From Pocillopora verrucosa (Eukaryota; Cnidaria; Anthozoa; Scleractinia; Pocilloporidae), in assembly GCF_036669915.1 (NCBI RefSeq), contig NC_089315.1, positions 514,503-578,502 on the forward strand: 64,000 nucleotides of DNA. Reading direction: 5' to 3'. The notes under the pieces are model-generated. The model saw only the letters and a program-made list of their open reading frames with translations. It did not search any database and was not told where the DNA came from. Positions 25,966 through 36,655 of this stretch are shown here, in pieces. Position 1 is the first letter of the stretch; every line of letters starts with the position of its first letter. The position numbers and the translations under genes were made by a program.

Positions 25966-28261
25966 GTTCGCGCTTTTGATTTTTGTTCTCGACTAAACGA
26001 CGGATTATTAATTTACAATTTCGATACCTTCGAAAGGCAAATTCCAAACTCAGTTTCGCCAATCATTTTACTGATCACAGCGTTTAAACACTTAGCGAAT
26101 TAATTACGATTGCACAATTGATATCAAACTGTTGTTTGAAGTAATTCCCGTATACTTCTACCGGTTGGCAGTATAAATAACTAATCCGAGTCAGTTCGCA
26201 GACAACTAATTACTTCTAACATGCAAAGGATCACACTAACCTCTCATTTTGAAGCGCTACAGTCCTAGGTCTTCCATACACGGATCACTGCACTCATTCA
26301 CCATGCTTGACATGATATTTAGTTAGCATGCGCGGTAGAAAGTGTGATAAGGATCTTGATCAGAGAGCGATACTTCACAGCAAAACAGTTCAGGGATTGT
26401 CAAATAAAAAAATTTGAGTTATGACAGTTGATGATAATAATGGGAGAATTTTATTACAAAGAGTTTGTTTCAACTCTACCTCGTTAGAATCATCTTTCAG
26501 TTTAAAAATGGCCTTTCATTCGAGGATCAATATGTCACTTCTCCCTTCACTAATTAATTCTTATTCAGGATCAGTCAATCAATCAATCAACATAAGAATT
26601 CGAATTGTCACAAGTCGACTGTCTATCTAAATAAGACCAAAACAATTGTTAAACCAAACGGATTTTGAAAAAGTCAACACTGTAAGAATCAAAGAATCTG
26701 TCCGTGGGAATTCTACCGTTTTCAACTGTGACCTTTCTCCATCTTGGAGCAAATTACTACATCATCCTAATCTTTTCTTCAAGCTTGATACGCTGGCGCT
26801 GGATACAGGCTTTAGTACATGCGCATGACCGGCAGAGGACACATATCCCACTTCATAATCTGTCCCACTTGCGTTACGATTTAATCGTCATACAAGATTG
26901 TATTTATATACATATCACACCGAGGTATCAAGAATAAAACAAAACAGAACAAGATGAGGTACAATTAATCTTCATACAACGGCGAACTTGAAAGCTTACT
27001 TTCCAAGTTTATATACTGGCTGTGACCCAGATCCTTTTGACCTTTAGAGAGTTCACTTTAAATCCGATTAGGTTTTGCAGGGGTTTTTGGGATATTAAAG
27101 CTAAGCGAAATATATGCGATGCAGCGGCCAAACCCATAGTGATCATTAACCTTGTCACTTCTGACGGACGCTCACGAATTTAGTCGGAGCAGTTCCCATC
27201 GACAACATAATGAGCCCCTAACACAGGCACGGTGGGTGGGACTGAGAACACGGTAAAATCGACATGCTTCTATCTGAGGGACCTGAAAGCGAAATCCTTA
27301 TGATAAGAGACGGTGGCTTTTACAGACGGCCACGTCCGAAAAGGACTGATAATCATTGCTGATTCAAGTTGTCAAATGAAATTATATTTGTTCTTCCAAG
27401 TCAAAGAAAAGCCGCATTGATCCTTGCAAGTTTGAACTTTTTCTCCATTCTCCCATCTTTCGATCTCTTAGCGAGGCCGCTCAGCACCCAATATATTTGA
27501 TTATACGGTTTACGCCCCGAGGGCAAGCGGCAAATGCAATGAAAATTTAAACTACTCTAGCAGGTCAATGAAATCACCTGATTTACTCAGTTAAAATGGT
27601 CTTGAACGGCTCAATAAGAGAAGGATTTATCCACAATGCAAAGCTGAAAAGAGTCGGTTAGACTTAGTGGTCAGTGGTTTGGAGAAACAGTGCAACCATG
27701 CGTGATAAAAACAAAATTAGATGCGGTCACAGCAAGTGGGAAACCGTTTGCGCCTTTCTCTAGAGACAATAAGTAAGCTCTTCAATCGAGCTTAAAATTA
27801 ATTGTTTCTTTCCATCTGCGGCACGTTTCCTCGAGCTAAGGGATAAATTAAATCAACAAGTGTTTTGTGAAGCGAACATCTGTCATATCTCTTATATGAT
27901 CACTGGCATTTCAGCATCGACTTGATAGTGACGACAGTTCGTGATTTTGTTTGATAGCAGAGACCGGCTTAATAATAGATGCGTTAGACAAGGACAATGT
28001 TGAATGAAGAGGTTATAAGGTCATTTAAATTGTGTCACAACCACAATTTAAAGGCTATTTTTAAAACAGAAAACGTTGTTTTCTACATAAATCAGAAAGG
28101 ATCTCGTTGTCAGTGGCAACCTAGCAACCCTTTCGCGTTTTCAATTGATTTTGGTGCGATCTCTTTTGCGTTTCTAAAGAAATTTGTATGCGGGAGGGCG
28201 GTCAAAACATGCCCGGAAGCAGGAATAAGTTAAGTGATTGTTGCGTCTACATAAAGGGTCT

Positions 28262-28850
28262 CACTGGGGTGGTGGGTTTTATGGCTACCGGTTAAAATTT
28301 TGGTCATTTTACGATTAACAGTTAACCTCCTTCCTTTGTGATTGAATTTTTTTTTTTTCGGTTAACTTTTTACGACTAAAGGTTAAAATTTGTTAATTTT
28401 TACGCTTAAGGCTAAATTTTTTGCTCGTTTTACAGTTAACGGTCAACCCCTTCGAGGCTGTGTAGAGTACTGATAATGACTTATTTACAGTTGCCCAAGG
28501 TCGCATACTATTCGAGCCATGATGTTACGAAACAAGCGAAATATGAGAATTTTTATGGGAATAAAAGGTGTTAAATTGTCAAAACACTAAGGAAAAGATA
28601 CATGGGGGTTAAAAAAAATAAAAAAAACAGCCGCAAATCCGTCAAGAAAACTCCTAAGAAACCGGCAGTAGAAAGAAGGTCTCAATGTTGTTAACTGATA
28701 GCCGTAAAACGGCAAAGAAATTTATCCATTGGACGTAAAAATTGACAAATTTTAACCGACAATCGTAAAAAGGGTGAGCCCTAAAAAAATTTCAAGTGAC
28801 AACAAGAGAGTGACATTTACCGTTAGCTGTAAAATGGCCATTGAGACCTT
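28262..28850. repeat. Inverted-repeat element built from gttaac / acgtaaaa-type motifs
   Basis: The left part (28275-28450) repeats variants of ggttaaaattt..ttttacgattaacagttaac. The right part (28690-28845) repeats their reverse complements (gttaactgatagccgtaaaa, aattttaaccgacaatcgta, accgttagctgtaaaatggcc). The whole is about 590 bp and non-coding, consistent with a non-autonomous element with long, internally repetitive terminal arms. Confidence 0.55.
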
Positions 28851-30989
28851 AGAAACGAGCGAACACACACAGAAGCAAGGAAGATTTTTTCAAAATCATT
28901 CCTTTTTCAATTCTATACTAAATCAGAATTTTTCGTTAACACTCACGACCCTTTATTTGTAAATAAATCTTTACATTTCGCCTGCTATGTAACCTGACAT
29001 AATCAAAGAGGCTCTATGTGGCTCTTTGTGGGCTATTACTAAGTAGCTGGATCGCAAAATGAGAAAATTATTCTTCGTAGCTCAAAATATTCAATCAAGT
29101 TATTAGCAAAACTTCAAAAATGTAAAATGGATTCGTCGCCTAACAATCTTGATCTATAGAGATAGATAAATCACAAAGCAAATATGACGTTACTCGCACT
29201 GCCTTAGGGCAAACTGGTGAATATTCAGGAATATTGCGTTACGCAGTTCGAAACTTCTGCCCTCTTCGTAAAAAAAAGCAATTTTTTTCTGGATATCAGG
29301 ACCTGTAAAATTCGCAGACTTGGAGTTCTTATGAACATAACAAAGGGTTTGAAGGCATAAGGTGTGGGCAATTCATGGACGTAGATTGTTTACAAAGTTC
29401 ATCTTACCTGATCCCGGTCGGTCAATATTGTGTATCTTTGTTATTTTGTACACAAGCCTTTCACCTTGTTATTCCTCTTGCCTCTTTCTTTCGCTTAGGA
29501 AATGATAATTTACCACGAGAATTGTATGGCCCACTGCATTTACTTAGGTTTCCTCTCGTTTAGCATAATGAAGACTAGTTTCCGCTCATGAAAACGTCAT
29601 GCGATTTTCACAACCTCGAACTCTAAACATATGATTGTCACGTTTTGCAAACCTGAACACTTGCCCGAGAGGACCTGGATCTATAAACATCTGTTTCGCG
29701 CCATAATATTAATTTCATGGTGCCAATGAATTGTTCTGCTCGATCGTCGGTTCGTTCGTTCTATTCATGTTGGTGACAATCGTTTTTAGACACGAATCGA
29801 CTCTGTCATCGGCCTACATGATGTATGTTCTACCGCCGAATGCTATGAATTTTCCAGCTTCAGTAAGGTACATTAAATCCTTGCTAATTTGAACCAAATC
29901 AGGGAAACTAAAGAATATTTTGGTACTAACGGGTGTCTGTGTGAAGTTGTCTTATTAGTGAAAATACAGCATTTTACTGATGCAAGTAAAGACAGAAGTA
30001 GAACAGAACTCAATAACCTTCAGGCCATCGTACACTGTTTACAAATAACAATGCAGCTTAGCTTCAGGGGAATAATAAGGGGGAGTTTGACTGGGAGGGA
30101 TAAACATGGGCTGAAAGTATAGAGATGTTCAAAACCGAAACAGCGGACAAAAGACGAATGAAAACACAAAACTACAGCTGGTCTGTGATATTTAAGAGCT
30201 GAAAACAAAGGAAAGCTAGAAAGAAAGGAAAAATAACGATTTGAACGTATTTGAGGGCACGTTTCTTGATTATCTGAGAACCAAACACGCAAATGATGGA
30301 ACCGACAGTTGTGACGTATCGTCTAGTAAGCCCAAAGGGCACTGAATTATTGGAAATTTTAAAAGAGCTTATTTTTGTGGGTTTTGTCAGGGACCAAGAG
30401 AACTGTCCGTATATTTAAACGCGGGTGTCCGTGAAGTAAGCTTCGACTGTACACATAAGTTGTAAATTTTTTGCCTTCGATTTACGATGGGCAAATCTGC
30501 CTGTTAAAAAGGGATGGCAAAGGGAAAGAAGGTAAGGGTCATGAACTCGTTCCTAAAATGAAAAACATTTACGTATTTTAAGAGTAAAACACTGCAAATA
30601 CACTGCCATTTTTCAGAAAATCTCGCTCGTGGCTCATAAATCGAAATAGTTGGCTTAAGACCATTTTTTAAGCCAAAAGTCGCCACAACGTCTTTAATTT
30701 GTTGAGAATCACAATCAAGATAATCGTTAAATATTCATTCCCTGTACTATTACATTTCGGCAGTATCTTGCTTTCACCAAATTTACAAGATTCAGTTAGC
30801 AAACTCTCGATATAAATGCATGCGTTTGTGTCTATTTCGTTATATTATTTATACATCCAATGATTTTTTCCAGTTTTGGCAGATGTGATCCGAGCCAAGT
30901 TAAGAAAAAGGCATGTCGGAAACACAACTAATTTGTTTCTTAACACTTGTGAGGCCATAACCCACTGTTGTGTGAAAAGTTTTAATGAA

Positions 30990-31060
30990 AGCCACATCCA
31001 TGTGTTTTCCTTTTTCCAGATCACAAATCGCACAGTTTTTTTGCTTGTATATTATTAACT
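30990..31060 (-). pseudogene. Relic of the paralog Cys/His last exon
   Basis: On the minus strand, tgtgcgatttgtgatctgg followed by aaaaggaaaacacatggatgtgg aligns with gtgcgatttgtgatccg..aaagaggaaaacacgtggaggtg in paralog 1 and its twin. Translated it reads VRFVIWKKENTW, against VRFVIRKERGKH in the intact genes. Similarity fades within about 50-60 bp on both sides. It shares orientation with paralog 1. This indicates at least a third ancestral copy, now destroyed. Confidence 0.55.
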
Positions 31061-31084
31061 AGAGATCGCAAATTTTTCAAGGAC

Positions 31085-31175
31085 TACAAATAGCATGAGC
31101 CCTAACATTTGAAAAATTTGCTCGTGCTAAATTATCCCAAATTGCACTCGGGATCATGTGATAACCTATACAAAT
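31085..31175. repeat. Half-copy of the hairpin family at 9477-9597
   Basis: Contains aaatttgctcgtgctaaatt, caaattgcactcgggatcat and gtgataacctatacaaattg. These correspond to the arm and right flank of the hairpin in QTRT1 intron 5 (gcctcatgtgattacctatacaaattt). Strongly diverged. Confidence 0.4.
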
Positions 31176-31910
31176 TGTACAATGAAATTGGTCTTCGGTC
31201 AACAATCATTTTAATTGCTGGTAGGTTGATGGTAGGCGTTTAAACAAAAAACGTATCCTTTTTCTTCTTGAGGGAGGGGAAATTTAGAAATAAAAACCCC
31301 TGATTAGTTGGGATAATAAACCACAAAGTAAATGTTTAGACAGAGCACCTTCCAAACAATAGAAGTTCTGTCTTTCATTAAAAATTTCTGAACCGCAAAT
31401 ATCGCTTTAACGATGCAAATCATTTGATTCCCACCTCTTTGAAACTTTGTCAGAACAATCCAACTTCACGATGTAACACCTGTGAGTTTTGATAGGAATG
31501 ATTCGTTGATTCTACCTCGAGGTTGAAAATTTGATTGTATTTTTAACACGCCTAATTCTGCACTAAAAACTCTCAATTTATTTATATCAAGAATGATAAC
31601 GTTTGGTTCATGAACGATTTTTTTCGTCAATGTAGTACAGTACAGTTGCTTGTTAATAAACCAACTTCAGCTTCAAAAGATTTATGATAATGATCTTGCT
31701 CCACTTTTTAAATTATGTTTCTTTCATAGCTAAACTGCGAAAAATTATAAAGACTGAGGGAAAAGATTGTCTTTGTTTGCAATGACAAAACAGACTTTCG
31801 TCCAAAACTGCGTTTATGGCTACTTAAATTACATAAAAAAATTACAGGGAAGATTGCGTGAAATGTTCTCTGGGACAGAAGATCCACTGTTTGCAAATGT
31901 GGGGCGACGG

Positions 31911-33038
31911 CTATTGAACTCTTATGCTTGGACTTAACTGGTTACTCATTTCAACGTAAGATTCTTTCACTGTGGCAGGCAAAACTCGAGTAATTTGCCC
32001 GCCACATTGCCTTCTACGAAAGCAAAGATGGAAGCCCCTCTTAAAATTTGCGTCGCCAAACGCATATATGAACGGATTGAGTATGGAACTTGTTTGTGAA
32101 ACACAATCAAATAGTGGTCTCAAAGGAAACTTATGAAATACTCCCAACCTTTTGATGGAATATGAGGCATACATATCCAGAATCATTATTGGTCCCCAGC
32201 TAATAAGAAAACTAAATACCACAAGGATAAACATTTGAATAGCTCGTAGCTTTGCTTTCGCAGCACTTCTGTTCACAGTGTTGTTCTTTTTCGTTCTTTT
32301 CCATAAGAATATGGTTATCTTGGTGTAGAAAAGTACAATTAAGAACAGCTGAAATAAAAAAGCGAACACGAAGTACATCGTGAAGGCAACTTTTCGCTCC
32401 CTTGAACCCGAGACTCCAGGGACGCAGTGCGTGTGACGAGGTTTGTATTCAAAACTTCTGGAGTTATTTGTCGTTAAATTTCGTGAAGAATATGGAATAC
32501 TTGGTCGAGGAAATTTGAAGATTTTCGAAGCCGGGGTGGCACTTGCGATGAAACCGGAAGAAATCAAGAAAGCATACAGCCAGATGAAAAATATTGTGAG
32601 ATATTTTCTGGTGTTCATCGTCAAACTTTGAAGAGGATAGAGAATATGAACGTAGCGATCCAAAGCGATTGCCGTTAAGAGAACAAACAACACTGCAGCG
32701 CATGAAAATTGGGAAAATATGGCGATTTTGCAGTGCTTTGAACTCAGATCCTGCTTCTTGTCCTCTTTTTCCCGAATGACACTCACAGCTCTGTACACCA
32801 GATCTGTTATGGCCAACTGAACGATGAAGAATTGAGACAACTTTGTAGGAGATCTGCTATTCCTACATCTGTACAGACCAAAACAAACAATAACGTTTGC
32901 CACGATTCCTAGAGCCAACAGCGTCATGCTGATGATAAATAAGGTAGAAAAATACATTTTTCGTTCCATTTCCAATGCTTTGATTTCAGCATAGCGATCG
33001 CCACCCATCGGCCCAAAATATTTTGGGTGGTGACCCAT
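31911..33038 (-). CDS. Class A (rhodopsin-family) G protein-coupled receptor, orphan
   Basis: Single-exon reading frame of 375 aa, usual for invertebrate class A receptors. Seven hydrophobic segments are visible: TM1 about residues 31-57 with Asn1.50 in GIVANVIV, TM2 with LAITD (Asp2.50), and TM3 ending ALDRYVHI (DRY). TM4 has FIWLYAF, TM5 is a long VAFTMYFVFAFLFQLFLIVL, TM6 has SWGP in place of CWxP, and TM7 has NPFIYAF (NPxxY). A Cys before TM3 (KHCKI) and one in the second extracellular loop (HCVPG) can form the conserved disulfide. Intracellular loop 3 is short and basic. Helix 8 follows TM7 with CFRRRQC, possible palmitoylation sites. The ligand cannot be told from the sequence. There is no signal peptide, and the N-terminus is short. 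Start at 33038; a Met at about residue 24 is possible. Confidence 0.92.
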   Translation of the reverse strand: MGHHPKYFGPMGGDRYAEIKALEMERKMYFSTLFIISMTLLALGIVANVIVCFGLYRCRNSRSPTKLSQFFIVQLAITDLVYRAVSVIREKEDKKQDLSSKHCKIAIFSQFSCAAVLFVLLTAIALDRYVHILYPLQSLTMNTRKYLTIFFIWLYAFLISSGFIASATPASKIFKFPRPSIPYSSRNLTTNNSRSFEYKPRHTHCVPGVSGSRERKVAFTMYFVFAFLFQLFLIVLFYTKITIFLWKRTKKNNTVNRSAAKAKLRAIQMFILVVFSFLISWGPIMILDMYASYSIKRLGVFHKFPLRPLFDCVSQTSSILNPFIYAFGDANFKRGFHLCFRRRQCGGQITRVLPATVKESYVEMSNQLSPSIRVQ

Positions 33039-34185
33039 GTTGAGTTAGACTTTTTCAAATCACCGACAGCTTTTTTATATTCACAAAAGTTGTACTGACA
33101 AAACTTAGCAGAGGAGAACCGACAGTAGTTGAAATCGCGTTTTCTGTTACGACGTGTAGGCGTTACTTAAAATAAGTGATCATGGTCTAATTGTTGATAC
33201 CGTTCTGTGGTTGGTCAGATTCCTGATTCATTATCAGGCGATGAGAAAATGATTTATTGATTTAGTTATATGTTGTAATTGTTGTATCCGCGCTGAAATA
33301 AAGTTGCATGTAAATTTCAGTTAGCTGGCGCAGTTCCTTTGTACAGTGCGAATTTAGACGTAGATGTACCTGTTCAAACAGTAATTTCACTGAAAGTAAC
33401 ATGTCCTTTGTTTACAGCTCACAGCTGTTGGTTTGTTGACTTTCGTTTATAAACAGTCAACTTATTCTTTGCGAGTAATTTCCCTAAAATGTCAGGTAAA
33501 GAAAAATATCTTTGACTTGGGTGTGCTAATAACATCTCGTCAGTAAGTAAATCAAAGTAAAAGAGAAAAGGAAGGACATCAGATATAGTTTAAATAAATC
33601 CAACAAAGCGTGATAACTTTCAATTAAGTTTCGTGGATCTTAGAGCACGTACTAAAGTTTTTTTTCCCGACAGAAAAAAGATGTTATCACGTTAAGAAAG
33701 AGGTTTGAAAACAGTCTGGGTTAAAAGAACAAAACGAGGTCTTAATTTCAAACCTAAGTTCAAGTTTTTAGTTAATTTCTCATTATAAGACTGGTCAAAA
33801 TGAGTGGAAAGACTCTTAAGTTGAAAAAAAATTATCCCCCTCTCCTCATGCAACAAAATAAACAAAAAAGGAGTCGAGAAGTCTAGCCATCCTAATAAGC
33901 AATCGTGCAATAACATATTTTGATCAAACAATACCTGCACCACCACAATTAAATTCTTAGAATGTCCTTATGTTTAGCGGAATTTCTGAGTTTTGTAGTA
34001 TTTTCCTAACCCGGTATGGTATATGGGATACCCCTGAAATACTCATTTAATGTTTTACAGACACCCTGAGAACGGACATCAAGAAATTATCTGTTCGTTC
34101 ATCTTTTCAAGAGGAAAGTTTACGTCACTGCCGTAATTTTCAGATTGTTTTCGGCCTACGGATTATCATCAGCGATCAACGCAGT
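33039..34185. other. Intergenic DNA between the GPCR and the tandem duplication
   Basis: AT rich, no recognised coding exon or repeat family. It must contain the 5' UTR and promoter of the GPCR gene near 33039. The open frame 33692-33946 (-) shows no family motif. Confidence 0.45.
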
Positions 34186-34976
34186 TTTACGCAGTTTTGT
34201 TGAAACATGCAGTTTCCGGCACGTCCCAAACTTTGCTCTAAGCTTGGTATATGTCTCCGAACAAATACTTCTTCGTGAGGAGATTGCTAAAGCATAGTAA
34301 AACTGTTTTTGACATTGTCACTAACAGTCGCGTCACTACAGAAGGACCGACCAGTTTATTGAGATCATTACTCTCTGTCTATTTAACGGTACTGTTGGAA
34401 ATCTTTTTTTTGACCAGTTTTGACATTTCTTTAAAAAAATATTTAAAAAACTAGCTTGTTTTGTGTGAGCTAGATTGGTGTAACGGAGAAATCTCAAGGT
34501 GTTGGAGCTGAACTGAAAACACAGCTGTGGGAAGTTACAAGAGGAACTTTCTCAGGAGCCTTACAGTATCAAGAGAGAGCTACATAAATTGAGCAAATTT
34601 TACAAAATAGCTGAGAATCTTGCTTTATGTTATTTGATTGAACTATTGCCCAAACTATCTGGTGAACGTACACATTTCTGTCTTAGCTTAAGGGAAAACT
34701 ACGCACAATTTCCTACATAGAACGTCTATCATTGTTCAGAAGTCTTATTTTCCATCCGCATTCTCAGCACGTAGATGTCCGAAATTCTGTATCTTCTCTT
34801 CCCACTTTTTTCCTTTACAGCGAAAACATGGTCAATTATCTTCCCCATACTCACAGCGAGTTACATGATTGTTATTTTTCAAGGCGTTTATCTTTTGATC
34901 ACAACCACCTTTGACTTGGGTTTTCTAGTCTTGGAGAAAATCTTTTCAAAATAAATAGTTGTGCGTCGCCTATTTG

Positions 34977-35133
34977 CGTGTGCGGTCTGAATCAGTGAAA
35001 CACTTTTTCTTGTATTGCCCACGGTATGCCGCCCAACGTAATGTCCTCCTTACCTCTGCCACTAATAATGTGAGACATGGTCATCGAGGTGGCGATACAA
35101 GGAAACTAAATTTTTTTATTGTAAGTTGTTGAG
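34977..35133 (+). pseudogene. 3' fragment of a non-LTR retrotransposon reverse transcriptase
   Basis: One frame reads SESVKHFFLYCPRYAAQRN followed by VLLTSATNNVRHGHRGGDTR and a stop. The HFFLYCPRY..R..LL pattern is the Cys/His segment found at the C-terminus of many CR1/L2/Jockey-like LINE proteins. No intact reverse transcriptase core lies upstream, so this is a truncated relic. In copy B the same frame is split by the CACTG element. Confidence 0.65.
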
Positions 35134-36057
35134 TCTGTAAATTGCGATGTCAATTGTGCTTTTTTTCCGCGAATTACAAATGTTATAATTAATACTAATC
35201 GCTTTTCTTTGGCCATTTTTGATTGCATAATCAGTATTCCTAGCTCTGTAAGACTAATTTGCTGCTACTGCAATTTGTGTGTGTGTGTGGTTTTTTTGTG
35301 TGTTTGTGTGAATGTGGGCCTTTATAAATGGAATTAAAACTTCGTAGTATTCGACCCCTCTTGATAAGCGGCCTTGTTGTTTTCAGGGAAAACAACGACA
35401 AATATGATTAAAAAATAATAATAATAAGTAAAAACATCAAAAGGTTAAAATGAAAGGGTTTGCTTTCCACGAAATTGGAGGGATCATGATTTTTATCACT
35501 TTTTTGATTTTTTTCGACTTGTTTGTGTGTTTCTACCGTTTTACAGTTTTTACAATACACTTGCCTCTTTGATTATCATAGGATAGTGTTCATAATTTCG
35601 AAGCGCGTAACGCAGTGAAGAAAATTGCATTCAAGAACGATATGTATAAAGATTGGCAACAAGAAATCACACCTTTTCTCCCTTTCATATTCTTTTCTCA
35701 TCGATAATTCTGAAAAAGGGACTTAAAGAAATGATTGAACGTAGCGACCATCGCTAAAATTTAATCATAAATTAATATCAGCTGTTTAGAAAGGACAAAA
35801 TCAAAAATGAAAAGTCTAAGTGCGCAAACACTGCATTCCAAAATTCATTCGACCGTTTCTGAAAACTGAGAATATGAGGAGCCATCTTGTAGATGTCTAT
35901 CACAAAATTCGGCTCAAAACTGTACTTTGCTGATCATACTGATAATAAACAGTTGTAACTATGACAATTAGGAGCCTCTGAATGACGTCCTGAAAACTAT
36001 ACCTCGTCTAGTCGATAATAGACATATGGCGTAAATACGTTGGAACTTCGTGAAATA

Positions 36058-36655
36058 TTAAAAAAAATCCTCGTCATAAACATCGCGCTTTATGCGCCAA
36101 AGCCGCACGCCTGATTTACCGTTAACTAGAGGGTTAATATGATGCTCCGCATGTAATCTAAGATTTAGAGCAACATATTTGAATAGTGTGCTTTGTCTAA
36201 TTCGATTTTGCATTTGTGGAGTAGCGCCAAAAGCTGTAGACAATATTTTCTTCTTGCAATGTTCCAGGATCATTTGCATGCATAACATTACGTAATCAAG
36301 CAAAATGGTAGATAAGTTTTTTTTTCTGGTTTTTGAGGTAGAAAAACCCAGGAAGAGTTGTTCTGCTTCTCAAGATCTCTAGTCACTGTACAGTTCCTAT
36401 TCAACCAAACTGTCTAACTGTATTGAAAACGAGTAGAACTATATTGACGGGGTAAAAACACTCCCAATTACAATTTGGACAAGAGCGACAATTAAGAAAA
36501 CAATCACCATTCTCTGAAATAAGAAAAAAATTGTCAGTAGAGGAGAGATTGTTGCCAGGGCAAACGTGATGACTTCTTAACCGCGAATCTACAAATATGT
36601 TAATTCTTGATGCGAAAGATGTCAAAACCGCCCATATATCTGTCATCTTCCACAC
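36058..36655 (-). other. Two possible decayed exons of an unrecognised gene, copy A
   Basis: Open frames 36655-36401 (with CPGNNLSSTDNFF and CRSCPNCNWECFYP, Cys rich) and 36303-36058 (with LFKYVALNLRLHAEHHIN and GVRLWRIKRDVYDEDFF) run on the minus strand. Copy B has counterparts, and their indels include a 12-bp in-frame insertion. Copy A's second frame is shortened by one extra A in an A run near 36060. No family recognised; they could equally be remnants of a transposable element. Confidence 0.3.

Larger units (their letters stand above)
22221..31910. other. Long gene-poor interval upstream of paralog 1
   Basis: I find no confident coding exon here. Open frames such as 25074-25340 (-) and 27997-28233 (+) are short and match nothing I know. 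The interval should contain any 5' non-coding exons and the promoter of paralog 1. It also contains a block matching the tandem duplication in inverted orientation (25600-25965), an inverted-repeat element (28262-28850), a relic of the paralog last exon (about 30990-31060) and a hairpin-family fragment (31085-31175). Confidence 0.5.
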
